Positions 27,321 through 47,111 of a stretch of DNA of 64,000 nucleotides are shown here, one piece after another. How positions within the stretch are numbered: the stretch's first letter is position 1; the number at the start of each line of letters is the position of its first letter. The position numbers were made by a program, and so were the translations under genes. The DNA comes from Hirudo medicinalis (taxonomy: Eukaryota; Annelida; Clitellata; Hirudinida; Hirudinidae), in NCBI GenBank assembly GCA_011800805.1, contig MPNW01000559.1:1-64000 (forward strand), written 5' to 3'. Under the pieces are notes generated by a model that saw only the letters and a program-made list of their open reading frames with translations, was not told the DNA's origin and made no database searches.

Positions 27321-29663
27321 AAGGTTTTAGACCTGCTGACTCACTATCTCCACTCGCATTTTTCTACGGGTTTGTGATCTGAGCTTTGCCTCGGACGTCC
27401 TACTCTACGACCATTACCATCACTCTGGACATCGTAATAGTTTTTAGAGTTTTTTAACTTTAAATTTTAATTATTTTATTTTGAGACGTTCTATTATTAT
27501 ATATATTTTAAAATTTGTCAAGCGTTGCTCTCGGCTGATTATCACTTTTTACTTCGCACAACAATTTTTACATTTCTCAAATTCTTCCACTTTTCCACAA
27601 CCTTACATTTACCAATTTAGGGGCGCCGGACAAAGGCAATTGGGTTTGCAAGGAGTGTCAAAAGCATTTTCTCAGAATGGGCGAGGCACAGGACCATGTG
27701 GAAAAGCACAAATGTGGAAAATGTAAGACCTTCCACCCTCAGAGTCCATGACCTTCGCAAGACAAAATAAACGAAATAATTATAATTAATTTGGTTGTAT
27801 TTAAAATAATTATAATTAATACAATTATACTTATGATGTTTATGTCAATTTTTTAACAAAAAGATAGAAAATGTAACAAACTCAAGATTATTGTCATCAT
27901 CATCATCATCATGAAAAATAGAAATGAATAATTTTTATAATTATTAACTTTTATTCAGCAAGAAAACACTCAATACTACCACGTTGTTATGGACACAACA
28001 TTCCTGCAACTCATCCAACTGTCCAACTGTCGACAGATGGCACGTTCGAACAAGATGGAATCGACCACCAGTCAACTCTGAGGTGAAAGATTATTTCATT
28101 TCAAATAGTATAACTATAATAGTATAACTACTAAAATATTGTATTATTTTGGACATTATTAATAATAATAATAAATTATACATTATATATTATTTTGTAA
28201 AATAATTTATTATATAATAAAATAATCCATGAAATTAATAAATTAATTATCTATCAACTTATTATTGAAATATTGAAATATTATTCTGGCAGCATCATCG
28301 AGAAATTGTTACCGAGAAGGATATACATCGATGTGGTTCGTGCTCTCAAGATACTCAGGGTTGCATTCAATAATCACAGAGTGGTTGAGGAAGAAATAAG
28401 GAAAAACAAAATTGAATGTAATAAAATAATAATAATAATAATAATAACAGAAATAATAATAATAATAATAATTCATTGGTTAACAGCATAATCAATCATA
28501 CTGTAATAACGAATTTTATGTTTTGTCCATTGAAGCCCTCTTCCTCTGGTTGTGGAAGTTGTCAGAAGTCCCCAATGCCAACTACCCTTATGAGAGAGTT
28601 ACTGCATCATTCTTCAGGCACCAATGTACGTATAATTCAATTTCAATTTTGAATTGTAATAGCGGATTAACATTAAAAAATATTATTATAATATGACAAT
28701 AACAACAAATATTAGATATTTATTATTATTGTAGTATCATTTGTTTATTTTTGTATTAACACTCGTGATTACGCATAATTACATTATAAATAGATAATTA
28801 GGTTTGTTTCGTTTGCAGCTGCAGCCTTATTTAAAAGCTTCGAACTTGACATCACCTTGACCTCAAAGGAGAAGGAATATTTCTCACTTTATCCTGATTT
28901 GAAAAAGGTTTGCCAGATGATTATAAAGATACTTTTTATTCGTATTATGTTTCTACAAGATATTTAATAATATGTGCTTGTGTATGCATACATCTTGTTA
29001 ATGGTTTCGGCTATTATTATTACTATTGTTGTTGTTGCTGTTGTTGTTATTATTTTATTAGAACTTTTAATAATCATAATTTCTGGTAAATGCTACCAAT
29101 TAAATGAACTATTCTCTTTAAAATCATCAGCCAAATAAATAAATAAATAGTAAATAAACAAGTAATTTATTTTAAAGGCTCATTTTCATTCAAAGTGCGT
29201 ATTCGACCAATGCCGTTCCACTTCAATCAGTTTTATGAATATTTCATGTCTGCCAAAGGTGACGAAGAGAGAACAACGAGGTTGGAAGACTTCAATTTGG
29301 GAAGCTTTATCTTCTTCAGAGGTTCTAACCTCAGAGTTGTCAGACATGTGGATTACTTATTGTTATTATATTATTTAATATTATTAATAATTACAACAAC
29401 CCATTCTCCTGCAGGTCACCGAAGAAGTTGTCTTTTTCGTCATAAAAGACAGAGGTTGTTTCGTCAAGGAAATCGAAAATACTTCGTACCCCTACGATGG
29501 TGATGATGAAGATGATGATGATGGTGATGACGACGACGACGATGACGATGACGATGATGATGATGTTCCTGCGGGTAGCATTTCTAAAAGTGATTCCAGT
29601 AATGAAGATGACGATGATGATGATCTTGATGATGGTGATGATGCCAGGCAGAATGACAATTGA
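27321..29663 (+). CDS. Unrecognised gene: zinc-finger exon and acidic C-terminus (model uncertain)
   Basis: Candidate exons: 27321-27369, 27621-27722, 27959-28083, about 28541-28625, 28818-28907, about 29196-29355, and 29416-29663 with a TGA stop. The first two join in phase (VLDLLTHYLHSHF then a C2-x12-H-x4-H finger starting WVCKECQKHF). The fourth and fifth also join in phase (NANYPYERVTASFF then LTSKEKEYFSLYP). The last exons give FNQFYEYFM, GSFIFFRG and VVFFVIKDRG, and end in a tail of 40-odd mostly Asp/Glu residues interrupted by AGSISKSDSS. Two junctions (27722/27959 and around 28083/28541) do not keep one frame without a stop, so an exon is mis-set, an N-less assembly error exists, or the locus is decaying. 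An upstream ATG at 27139 opens a short frame but joins out of phase. No family is recognised. Confidence 0.5.
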
Positions 29664-29800
29664 GGAAGCGAAGACGATAATGATAGTGATGATGACGGTG
29701 ATGCTATTGATGTTGATGATAATGGTCATGGTAACGATGATGATAGTGATAATAGTGATGATGATGATGATGTCAGGGGCGATGATTGTGAGATGCTTAT
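29488..29800. repeat. GAT/GAC microsatellite, partly coding
   Basis: GATGATGAC-type repeats encode the acidic tail of the gene ending at 29663 and continue past its stop codon in non-coding DNA, suggesting that repeat expansion shaped the tail. Confidence 0.75.
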
Positions 29801-30217
29801 TAAATAAAAGCTTTCTAAAATGGTAATGCCAATGTGCCAAAAAAATGTCCCCCTGCCCCCACCCGTGGCGGCCCGTGGAGCATTAGGTGGTGGATAATAG
29901 TTATCGAATGAGTGGTTAGAAAGATGAAGTGTTGTCTGGGTGGAAGAAGGGCTTGATGGATGGAAGCAGGAATGTATGGATGAACCAGTGGGTGGAAAGG
30001 AGGATGGCGGATGAATGAGCGGCACTGTGTGATTACAGCTGCTGATTTACAACCGCAGATGTGAATGCCTGGTCGACCACAACAACAAGCAATTCAGGTC
30101 TCGAATTTTTCCGAAAAGTTTTAACAATAAACTTGATAAACTCGGGTCAGTGAGTTTGCACTGGTTTGAAGAAAATGTTGGTAAGAAGATTTTGGTTGTT
30201 TTAATTTGAATTCATTG

Positions 30218-33200
30218 GAAATTTGCCGTTAAATAATTAATAATATGATATGATATGATATGATATGACATGACATGACATGACATGACATAATATAATG
30301 TAATATAATAATTTTAATATTATAATATAACATAACATAACATAATATAATTTAATAATTTTAATATTATAATATAATATAATATAACATAATGTAATTT
30401 TTTTTTCGAAACTATTGATGGAGCCAGGGATCTTCAGAGGATTGGCCCCATCGATGAATGTTTCGCCCTGAATCCTTACGCTCTCAGGAGCTGGGCCGCA
30501 TCCGGTGATCAGACGGATGTCCCTGCCAGCTTGTTCTTCCTTCCAACATAATCTCGCAACATACCCTCAACAATCAACGGACTGTCCACTAGATACAAAC
30601 TACCACGACAACAAATTTTACGTCCGATATCACCATAATATATAAGAAAAAACCCGCGAGAGCTCCGCCGACCGAGAAACATCATCAAAAACGCAGCGCT
30701 TCCTACATGCCGTTGGCGTTACAGTTGTCCGGGTGTCACTTCTGTTACTTCCTTCTGATGTCCCCGTTGCGGTGGAGTAAGCCAGGACCCTCCATTTGAC
30801 TGACGTTCTGTGTCTCTCCTTGATTTTGGAGTCTTGCTTCCGGTCTTTCGTCGTCCAAATCCAATGAGACTCTGACTCTGTGGCCTCAGACAGTTTTTTG
30901 ACGAAGTATTTTGTCTGTTTGTTGGAAAGGCCTATCTGAGAAAGACATAAGTACCTCTCGCACCGACTTCGATGGCGAACAGATTGGCACCATAGCCTCT
31001 TGCTTCGAGAAGAGTCTTGGCGTCTTGGACTATTCCCCACTTCTTCAAATTGGTCCGAGAAGGAAGTACATCATAGACCGATCTGATCATGAATGCCAAG
31101 CAGAAGAGAGACATTCGCCAAATGTCTTTCCATGTGACGGATTTTTGGAGGACTTCATCTCATATTGTCCATTGGCCTTGCTGGCTTTGTTGCACTGCCA
31201 GAGCGATTCTTTCCGTTTCCACCTGTCTCCTTCTCTCTTGAAATGGCTGCTTTGGCTGGTGCACTTGCTGTGAACCATCTCTCAAAGTGGTTCCATCCGG
31301 TCATGACGGTCAACCTGAATGGGCCCTCTTATTTCCCCAAAAGCTAAAATTGCCTCTGACTTCTCGATTCTTGCGCTCTGAATTTCCGTCCAGTTATGTT
31401 GCGGCATAACTTCGTGGACTCTGTTGTCTTTGGAGTTGTTGAGCGACCATTGTGTTCCGATTTGGCTGATCTTGTATTTCTTCAACAATGGACCTGAACG
31501 GCAGCCTCAATCGTGCGCTCCTACTGTAGAGAACGATCGACGATATTGATGGTGGCAACCCCAACTACTTCCTTGCGCATTGATAGATATTCCTCTCCAT
31601 TTCTTCCACCGACGGCAATCCTTTTTCTATTTCGTATATGGTGAGTGGCCAGAGCAGCCTCGGCAAGAGAACGAATTGTAAAAGCCACACTTTGAATCTG
31701 CCCTGAAGAGGCGTTCTGGCAATTGCATTCAATCCATCCGACATTTTACTAACTGTGGCAGACTCTTGATTTTTGTCACTGATCAACTCGTCAAAAACTC
31801 TTCCAAGGCTCTTTACTGATTCTTCTGAGACAGTCGGGATGCGCTGTCCTCCGACTATCAAGTACACGTCCCTGCGAACTTTCCCCTGGTTAGGGAGAGA
31901 CTTCGTGATTTCGCAGGTTTGAGAGCCATGCGACACTAATGGAGTAGATCGTTGAGCTTGTCGAGGACTCTTTGAACGATCTGCTTCCTGTTTAAGGCGA
32001 TTGTGGTGTCGTCCATGAACGCTTTTAAGGAATGGCATGTGTACCACTCTACCCATGCGCGCCTCGTGAATTCCATCTCCTACTGCATTCAGAACGATTT
32101 GCATGGCGAGTACAAAGAGCGGAGAAATGGCACATCCCATGCTATGCCGACCTGCAGAGGAATCCAGCCTGTGATGCATTCTTTCGTAGAAAAACGCATA
32201 ACAAATCCTTAGAAGTATTCTTGAAGCACTTCAATTATTACTCTAGGAACATGGTGAGCCTCTAGCGTTTCCCAAAGGAGTTGGTGAGGCACCGATCCGT
32301 AGGCGTTGGCTAGATCGAGTCAAACGACATGTAAGCTGAGATGGTTTCTTTTTGCGTTTTGAATCGCCTCCCATATCATGATGGTATGCTCTACACAACC
32401 CGGCACTCCTGGGACTCCTCCTTTTTGGATTGAAGTCAATGTACTTGTTTGCTGTCATAAGATCGGTGAGCCTTGCGGCCAAACATGAGAAATAGATTTT
32501 CCTTCCACATTCAGGCACTTGGATTCCTTTTCCTTGGGGATATGTACTCCTTCAGCTATTTTCCATTCGCCTTCAACTGAGCAAGTAGTCCAGGCTATTT
32601 TTATTATGGTATGGAGCAATTTGAGGGTTCTCGGACATCTTTTGTATAGCAGATATGGAACTCCGTTGGGGGCCGGCGCGGTTTCTTGCCTTTTTACAAT
32701 TCTTCTGACCTCCTCAATCGACGGGGCTGCTATGCTGAATGGACATGTAGGCACAAATCTCAGTTCTCTCTGGAAGCAGCCCATTGCGGAGAGCGTCGGT
32801 GTACGTCTTGGCGAGGCATGCCTCTAGCTCTGCTTGACCAGCGGTTAGAGTTCCTGACTTTTGGGGTTCGAGCAAAGACCTCCCATATCGATAAGGGTCT
32901 CTGAAAAATTCCTGTCTTGCTCGTCTTCTCTCGTGTGTCATTTGTCTGGCCTTTTCTGCTTTGCGAAGAATGTTGATTTTTTGATTCTCCTCTTTACCTC
33001 TTTCCAAAGGACCGAAATACCAACTCTTTCTACCGCTCCTGACCTTTTCCACAGACTGCGAAGGGCTTTCTTTTCAATCTTCAACTTTCTCAGCTTGAGT
33101 TCTCAACTGGATTCTTTAGGCTTTGTGGGACCCATGTTCTCGACAAACCCGAACCTCTCCAGGCAGGAAGCATAGATGAAGTCAGAGAAGGTCTTCGTGG

Positions 33201-33372
33201 TGCTTTCTTTTTTTTATCACTTTTTGAGACCCGTGACGAGAGTGCTATCCAGTTCTTGCCATACTTGCATGTCCTTGTCCGGAGGAAACTTGATCCTTTG
33301 CCTAAGTGGACCTGATGCCATAAGAGAAACGCGAACCAACGAAATTTGCCGTTAACTAATTAATAATATAAT
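30218..33372 (-). mobile_element. R2-superclade-like LINE copy with 29-bp target-site duplication
   Basis: Near full-length insertion read on the - strand. It is flanked by 29-bp direct repeats with one mismatch (30218-30246 and 33341-33369, starting GAAATTTGCCGTTAA). From the 5' end (ATG at 33321): a short N-terminal segment RIKFPPDKD, a helical region (about 32720-33100), the RT thumb/fingers PNGVPYLLYK (about 32680), PQGSPIL-like and GCAISPLFV words around 32120-32470, FMDDT-like remains about 32000, VKSLGRVFD (about 31790) and a C-terminal WLL..LLPRLLWPLTIYE (about 31650). The frame is broken by stops and indels. After FCLAFMIRSVYDVLPSR (about 31080-31110) the zinc knuckle and most of the endonuclease core are absent, and the frame resumes at IEVGARG. 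A 3' block (30415-30520), an A8 tract and a TATAA-rich tail follow. Confidence 0.88.
30241..30402. repeat. ATATG/ACATG/ATAAT microsatellite at the LINE 3' tail
   Basis: Pentamer steps ATATG, ACATG then ATAAC and ATAAT fill the space between the LINE A-tract (30403-30411 on +) and the left target-site duplication. Such tails usually arise by slippage during target-primed reverse transcription. Confidence 0.7.
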
Positions 33373-35059
33373 ATAATATAATTAAATTAATAATACGAAG
33401 TGCATATTTGATTGTGATATCAATTTGAAATATGTATTGAGAAACTATTGTTAGTATTGCATTAAAGTTTTCAAAATAAAGAGAATAAAACCACTATAAC
33501 TTAACATTTACAGAGATTATTCAATAGAGAATTAACGGGTTTTTTCAACATCCATAGCAACTTCCATACTTTGTATTTGAACGAATTACCTATTACGAAT
33601 TACGTGATAAACTACTTTTTTGCAAAATTTATCAGTCTCATCAATTTTACATCACTAACTCATCTTGTGTTGCATAATTTCGTACAAAGTTGCTGATATT
33701 TCCCAAGAGGGGCTCAAAAATGTTCCTCGCTAACTTCCTGTAGCATAAAAAAAAAACGCACCCACATGCTTGCGCAGTCTTCCACTCAATTCACATTCCT
33801 CCGACTGGACACCATTCTCATCATCTTCCATTAATCATTTTAATTAAACAATCCCAATGATTGCGATTTGATTCTAATAATGAGTTCTAGCTGTATCATT
33901 TTATTTTATTGATCAATGTTTTGGGGAATAAAGCAAACCAGCCATTTTAACCTGAAAAAGTATAATGAAATCCGAAGGTTCACTAACACTTACACTTTAG
34001 GATTTAGGTTGTAATTTAAACAACACTAATAATGGTTGTTTCGACTAGTAATTATGAAAAATACCACATAATAACCTTTGACAACAAGTGGTGTACAAGT
34101 AACATTTAAGAATAATAACATGATGCAACCAGAAAAGTTATCGAAACTGGTGAGTACGAAGAAATTGATGGTTAACTTGGAGTCTGTGTCACAGACTCTG
34201 TGAACAGGGGCGTAAATCCATACAGAGCTGGTCGGAATGTAGCCCCACCAATATTTTGCGTGGTAGGGCTAACGTGATTGAACGTTCGGAGATCCGAAGG
34301 GGAATACTTGGTTCTTTTAACATTTTTGAAATATTATTGTTACGGTTGTTACTGATTTGTACGTCATAATGTAGGATCGCACGGACTCGTCTCGTCATCA
34401 TTGTCGCTGCCTTTACAACTACATATATAAATATAAAATTGTATTAATATGTGCGCTGAGAATTATTTAGCACAAAATAGCAAATTTTTTATCATTTATG
34501 TTGTTATTTTATTAAAGCCATAAAGTTCTTTTGTAGATTTCTGTGAGCCATTAATAATAAAAATGAGAGAAAATTTATTTCTGAAGCATCACATTTTGTC
34601 AATATCTAATTATGTTGAAGAGATCCTGAGAATGGGACAATATTTTTGCATATAAATACTTAGTTAAAATCTTTAGCCCCAGTTTTGCTATTACATATTT
34701 TTAAAATTAACATCGGCAAAACTCAGTAAAAAAATAGATATAAAAACCTGTGAAAATTTGGTGTTTGCTGGATCTGCAGTCTTTGGATTATTTACGACGA
34801 TCAGCGATTGTTTCTATTGGGGTTACTTAATGTTATGAGGTCTCAGGTGACATTGCCTCGCTAATGTTTGTCTAACATGAGTCGATCAATAATTGCCAAG
34901 TTTTACATTTACTTAAAAACATTCTTTGCTTAGAGTCCAAATCTAGCAGACTGACTCTCGAAGAAAATATCTTATTGAGTGAATTGATTGACTTTGTTGT
35001 TATTTGGGAAGGTGACATAAATTTAAAAAATACCTAGTTCTACGGAAACAAGTTTTAAC
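33373..35059. other. Intergenic spacer upstream of the E3 ligase
   Basis: AT-rich, without a supported gene. The promoter and any non-coding first exon of the ITCH-like gene should lie toward the right end; no TATA box or other core element stands out. Confidence 0.4.
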
Positions 35060-42001
<6,942 letters not shown>

Positions 42002-42919
42002 AGCAGATGAAATTGATTTACTCTGTCACTTCTGAATGTTTATAGATCATTAGGATCCTAATCGAATTGGATGATGTCGATCGGTCGATCGATTCATGCT
42101 TAACCGCTCGGTGGCTTCACTTTCATTGTCTGCTCAAGTTCTGATATTCATTATCATCGTCACGATGACCACATCGCTCCATCCCCAGATCCTCAATTGA
42201 TTGTAAAAAAATACTAAGGTGTGATTTGTCCATTTTCATGGCACTACATAAGTTTGCATGCTGGTGAGGCAATTTCAAGAATTTACCAGATAAATTAAAT
42301 ATTGTGTAAAACAGAGGGTTTTGTTCTTAGTTTTTATAAAAACCTACTCCTTATAATAACTGTTGCTTGATGAATAAGTAGGAAGACTTTTTACAGAATC
42401 ATTTCTTCTTGGTTGACAGAAGAGACACGAGGCATATATTACCCGTGAGCAGCTGTGGAAAGCACTGCTAAATAGAACTGTTTTATAATCCTCTAGGCTG
42501 CATTTTTTACATTTCTGCATGTCCACATTAGCAGAGGAAATATTTTCTATTTGATATTTTGCACTTTGCTGTACTGCAATTTATTAACTTTTCGAAGAAT
42601 TGAATTCGTAACTAGAGTTCTTTATGATAAAAAGTATTTGAACAAAATCTTTCAGTTCAAGTTAACAAAAAAATCTAGCTTAAATCAGATTACAAATGAA
42701 GACAAAGAAATGCAAATTAAATACGAATGGAATTGAGAAGTAAAATGCATCCAGAATTTAATAGATTAACTCTCCCGGCAATAAAACGACATCAAGCGAC
42801 GTAGGGCATACCCATATGAGATCCCTCAAAAACTGTCCTAAGTACGCACACAATCACTCTAAAGATCTATCTATGACCTGGGTTGAACAGATCGAAAATG
42901 AAAGCAATCGCAAAAATCC
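42002..42919. other. Spacer between two tail-to-tail genes
   Basis: Holds the 3' untranslated regions of the ITCH-like gene (+) and the NRARP-like gene (-). No further open frame of note; no clear polyadenylation signal could be chosen over the general AT background. Confidence 0.4.
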
Positions 42920-43330
42920 TTAACATGCTTCTTCCTCCTTGCACGTCAGAGGTGGAGAATGTTTGTGGAGCACCTGCAGAAGGTATGACGTCACCTCGCT
43001 GTGACCGTTGAAAACGGCAAGGTGGAGGGCTGACCAACCTTCAGAGTTCTTCCTGTGAGGATCAGCCCCGTGACTTACGAGCAGTTTGACTAGTTCCAAG
43101 TTGCCCGTTGAGCAACTACGATGGAGGGCCGTTTGTCCATCGTCAGCTGTCGGTCTGTTAAGATCAAGGACGGTATGCGGTTCTTGCAACATGTTCCAAA
43201 TCCTCCTCACGTCACCCATGAGGACGGCGTCTGAAAAGTGTTTATGGATCGGAGTGGTCATGCGAAGGATCCAAACGTTCGGAACACTCCAATTAAAGCT
43301 CAATTCATAAAAGTCCTTACTATTAAACAA
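42920..43330 (-). CDS. NRARP: NRARP-like small ankyrin-repeat protein
   Basis: A single open exon of 136 codons ending in TAA; a second Met at residue 24 (43261, MTTPIHKHF) is an equally good start because the family begins near there. The core aligns by eye with Notch-regulated ankyrin repeat protein: FSDAVLMGDVRRIWNMLQ, then GQTALHRSCSTGNLELVKLL, HGADPHRKN, and GWSALHLAVFNGHSEV. That gives about two and a half ankyrin repeats in a 110-140 aa protein, as in NRARP (about 114 aa). Known role in vertebrates: Notch target that binds the Notch intracellular domain/RBPJ complex as a negative feedback regulator and stabilises LEF1. It converges on the ITCH-like gene with about 0.9 kb between stops. 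Other small ankyrin proteins remain possible, but the spacing and the NLELVKLL and GWSALH words favour NRARP. Confidence 0.8.
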   Translation of the reverse strand: MFNSKDFYELSFNWSVPNVWILRMTTPIHKHFSDAVLMGDVRRIWNMLQEPHTVLDLNRPTADDGQTALHRSCSTGNLELVKLLVSHGADPHRKNSEGWSALHLAVFNGHSEVTSYLLQVLHKHSPPLTCKEEEAC

Positions 43331-44377
43331 TATTCCTTATCTTAATATTATTGTAATACAAGTTCAGACCGATTAAAAATACTGAGTACGTTCTTTAGAG
43401 ATAATAACTCTTCCAACATTCTATCTCCCATTTCCTCGATCCAAACAAGAGAAGATTAAAGGAGTGACACATCGGTTTGTCTTTATATTTGAGCGATCTG
43501 TGTGTGGCTGTGCATGAGTGCACGAGTGCATACAAGTATCACGTCAATACAACAACTGTTTGTACTAGCTTTACTTTATTATCATTGAGACATGTCGATA
43601 TTATTATTAGTAAAAATATTGTATATAATTATTATTTTATTTTAAATTACTTGTAATCTGAAACCGAAAGTGATACCTGTGAATATTAGTAAATCTTAGA
43701 ATCTTATCAAATATTGTCAATGTCGTAAATATCATTATATAATAATATTATTTTTGTTATATTTATATTATATATTAATAATAATATTTATATTATATAT
43801 ATACATGTAAATGCACTCAATTCACAGAAATTACAGCATGGTAATTATTCGTCAATAAATAGTGTCATAATTTCCAAGGAAGGAAAGACGGAAGCAGAAG
43901 TCAGGAAACGAATACTCCCTTCCTGTTATTGGTTTTCCCACGCTTGGAAGCAAAGGGCGGGTCGATGACGATTGTTGCGCGGGAAATCAGCAGACCTCCT
44001 AAGCAGTGACATTCAAGGTCACTACTAGCCAGAGCATGACTTGACTTGATCTTCTTGAATTTCACTCTAAGCATTCTTTCATCGAAGGTCGATACCATCA
44101 TCATCATCGTCGTCGTCATCGTTATTATCATCATCATCATCATCATCACCTTCACTAAGAGAAAGAAGAGATGGAATGATTTGATTGCTGCACTTTGGAG
44201 TTATAAAATATCAACACCAAAGACTTCAAAGTCGTCAAAATGACCTCATTGGTTAGTCAGCTAGTCATGGGAATTGAAAATAAAAGACCCCTTACAGCGT
44301 GGTGAGTCACAACTTTAAAATAGTTGTTGATTACAGCTCATTGAGAAACTTCTTGTGATCTCTGATTGGTCTCCTTC
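43331..44377. other. Intergenic DNA upstream of the NRARP-like gene
   Basis: AT-rich tract with alternating TATAAT runs around 43600-43800 and a short CAT microsatellite (44095-44150). The promoter of the - strand NRARP-like gene should be here. No gene seen. Confidence 0.4.
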
Positions 44378-44630
44378 TCAAACTCACACACACAATAAAG
44401 CAGCACATGACATTGTTGAGATTGCAATGTGGCCTTTAATGGAAGCAATTCATGTCAGTCTATTTTCCCACGGAGCATGGATCTTTTCCTTCGCGTCGGT
44501 GACNTCAAACTCACACACACAATAAAGCAGCACATGACATTGTTGAGATTGCAATGTGGCCTTTAATGGAAGCAATTCATGTCAGTCTATTTTCCCACGG
44601 AGCATGGATCTTTTCCTTCGCGTCGGTGAC
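44378..44630. repeat. Exact 126-bp direct repeat separated by one N
   Basis: 44378-44503 and 44505-44630 are identical as far as I can read, with a single N between them. The arrangement is what a scaffold join of two overlapping contig ends produces, so it is probably an assembly artefact rather than a true duplication. Confidence 0.9.
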
Positions 44631-45109
44631 TAATTGACGTACGTGTGAAACGTTCGATCGACGTGCTCTATGAGTTATAATTTAATTCCCATTTAAAGTG
44701 GAAGTTCTCAAAGCCATTTTTATTTGCTCACATCGCTTGAGTAATTAAATGACTAACGATGTTTAGCGAATTTTAAGTACTGTTCACATCGTAAAACCCT
44801 GCAAATCGATTATTGATGACGACCGAAGTGTTTTTTCAAAGAATGTTCGCCCATTCTTGTGCCACGAGCAGGTTCTGTGTTCCCACAATGTTTTCTCTCG
44901 TGGAATCGCTTCGTTCTCACGCAAGAATGCCAGGGGGGTTCGGACATCAAACACACCAGAATCGACACGCCATGAGAGTGCACCGAACATACCGATTGTA
45001 TTATTGACTTGTTGACCCGCTTCCCTTTCATCGCTCAACACCTTTCTAACAACGCCTTCGTTTTTGAATATTAGCAGCGCATTGTGGAATGCATCGGAAA
45101 TGATTGAAT

Positions 45110-45147
45110 AATAATTATTATTGTTATTATTACGTTTGTTGTTGTTG

Positions 45148-45184
<37 letters not shown>

Positions 45185-45540
45185 CATTATCATTATCATT
45201 ATCAACCATTACCATTACCATTACCATTACCATTACCATTACCATTACCATTACCATTACCATTACCATTACCATTACCATTACCATTACCATTACCATT
45301 ACCATTACCATTACATTATTTACATTATTTACATTATTTACATTATTCACATTATTTACATTATTTACATTATTTACATTATTTACAATATTTACATCAT
45401 TTACATTATTTACAATATTTACATTATTTACAATATTTACATCATTTACATTATTTACATTATTTACATTATTTACATTATTTACATTATTTACATTAAT
45501 TACATTAATTACATTATTTACATTATTTACATTATTTACN
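45110..45540. repeat. Compound microsatellite: ATT, ATTATC, ATTACC and ATTTAC arrays
   Basis: Successive homogeneous blocks: trinucleotide ATT/GTT, hexamer (CATTAT), hexamer (CATTAC) of about 23 copies, then a nonamer (ATTTACATT) with variants. Ends at an N at 45540. Long low-complexity open frames in every register are artefacts. Confidence 0.95.
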
Positions 45541-45585
45541 GGTTAGAATAACTCTAGCACCATCATCATCATGATCTTTCATTAT

Positions 45586-45783
45586 TATCATCATTACCAT
45601 TACCATTACCATTACCATTACCATTACCATTACCATTACCATTACCATTACCATTACCATTACCATTACCATTACCATTACCATTACCATTATCATTATC
45701 ATATCATTATCATTATCATTATCATTATCATTATCATTATCATTATCATTATCATTATCATTATCAATATCATTATCATTATC

Positions 45784-45830
<47 letters not shown>

Positions 45831-45832
45831 TA
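45586..45832. repeat. Second ATTACC/ATTATC array
   Basis: About 17 ATTACC units followed by ATTATC units and a short ATT run: the same sequence of unit types as the array to its left, beyond the N. The two may be one array split by a gap. Confidence 0.95.
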
Positions 45833-47110
45833 AGGATTTCATTCTTTTACTGACCAATAGTAAGTTAATCGTACACTAGGATCTTTGTTTACTCACAAAA
45901 TACAGCTTCGCATACAGTGATGGCTCCAAAAAGCCCATCGTTTTAAGCATGATTACCAGATTTTCAGAATTGTGTGTATGGATTTCCCTTTAAACTCTGC
46001 ATTAATTTTGCAATATTAATGGCACTAAATAATACTTAAAAGAGTAATAATCCTCCGCAAACTCGTCAACTATCTTTAGATTCAAATCCTGATGTTCCCG
46101 ACTAGATGACCCTAGTTATTTTTTAACAATCAAAGAGTTCCAGACGTTGGATACCATGCATTGTCATTATTATTATATTATAATATTATATAATTGATAG
46201 ATATTGCCTCCATTACGATCCGTTTGTATGGAGTGGTTTTTGATTCGAGTTTATAATTACATAAACAAAATAATTCAGTAAATGCAAAGGAGTCGATCAC
46301 CCATTAAATTGCAGATCATTCCTATTAAAGTTATAATTCGTATTTGTTCGCCATTTTGAGAAATTTAAATCTTAACTCGTAGACCTTTAAAACAACATTT
46401 TCCGAAAGTGGATGAAAATGAACCTGTGCAAATGCTGGTTACGATATTTTATTTATAAGTGATATTTATTGTGGTTCTATGTGATTTTTGGTTTTCATGA
46501 AAGTTTTCATACAAATCCGCTTGCTAACAAATGCTGTGGGGAAGGAAGATAAAATCACAATTAATATACAATTAATTTATAAAATATATAAAATCATTCC
46601 GATATTCTTCGCGGTAACGATTTCCGTTTATGACGAAATAAAGCATTTCTTCTGAAGTCTGAAGTTGGAATACATTTTTAGAGCTATTTGATACTAAGAG
46701 AATGATGCTATTGAAAATATTAATAAATAATAATAATAATAATTAATAAATAATAATAATAATAATAATAATGATAATAGATTGATGCTATTGAAAAAAC
46801 CTACATTGTCGATGCTCCTACCACTCAACCTTTTGATCAGGCTTTCCATCCACATTATATTTTTATCTTCGTGTGATAATATTAGGAACGGACTGATAAC
46901 AGTTAAAGTTATATTAGATACTAATCCTACTACTACTAATAGTAATATTAATAATAATTAATGAATAATTAATGATGTTTTAATACGTCATCCTACCATC
47001 GCTTTAACACAGCTTGAATCCACCAATGAACTCGGCCTCCACATGAACTACAACTTATAAATTCAGTAATGCGTTTCTTAATTAGAGACTTGCATGGCCT
47101 GAAAGCCTCG
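45833..47110. other. AT-rich spacer
   Basis: No gene supported. Contains short AAT runs at 46730-46770 and 46940-46960. It may include the last exon and 3' region of the - strand gene that starts its recognisable coding at 47112. Confidence 0.4.
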
Positions 47111-47111
47111 G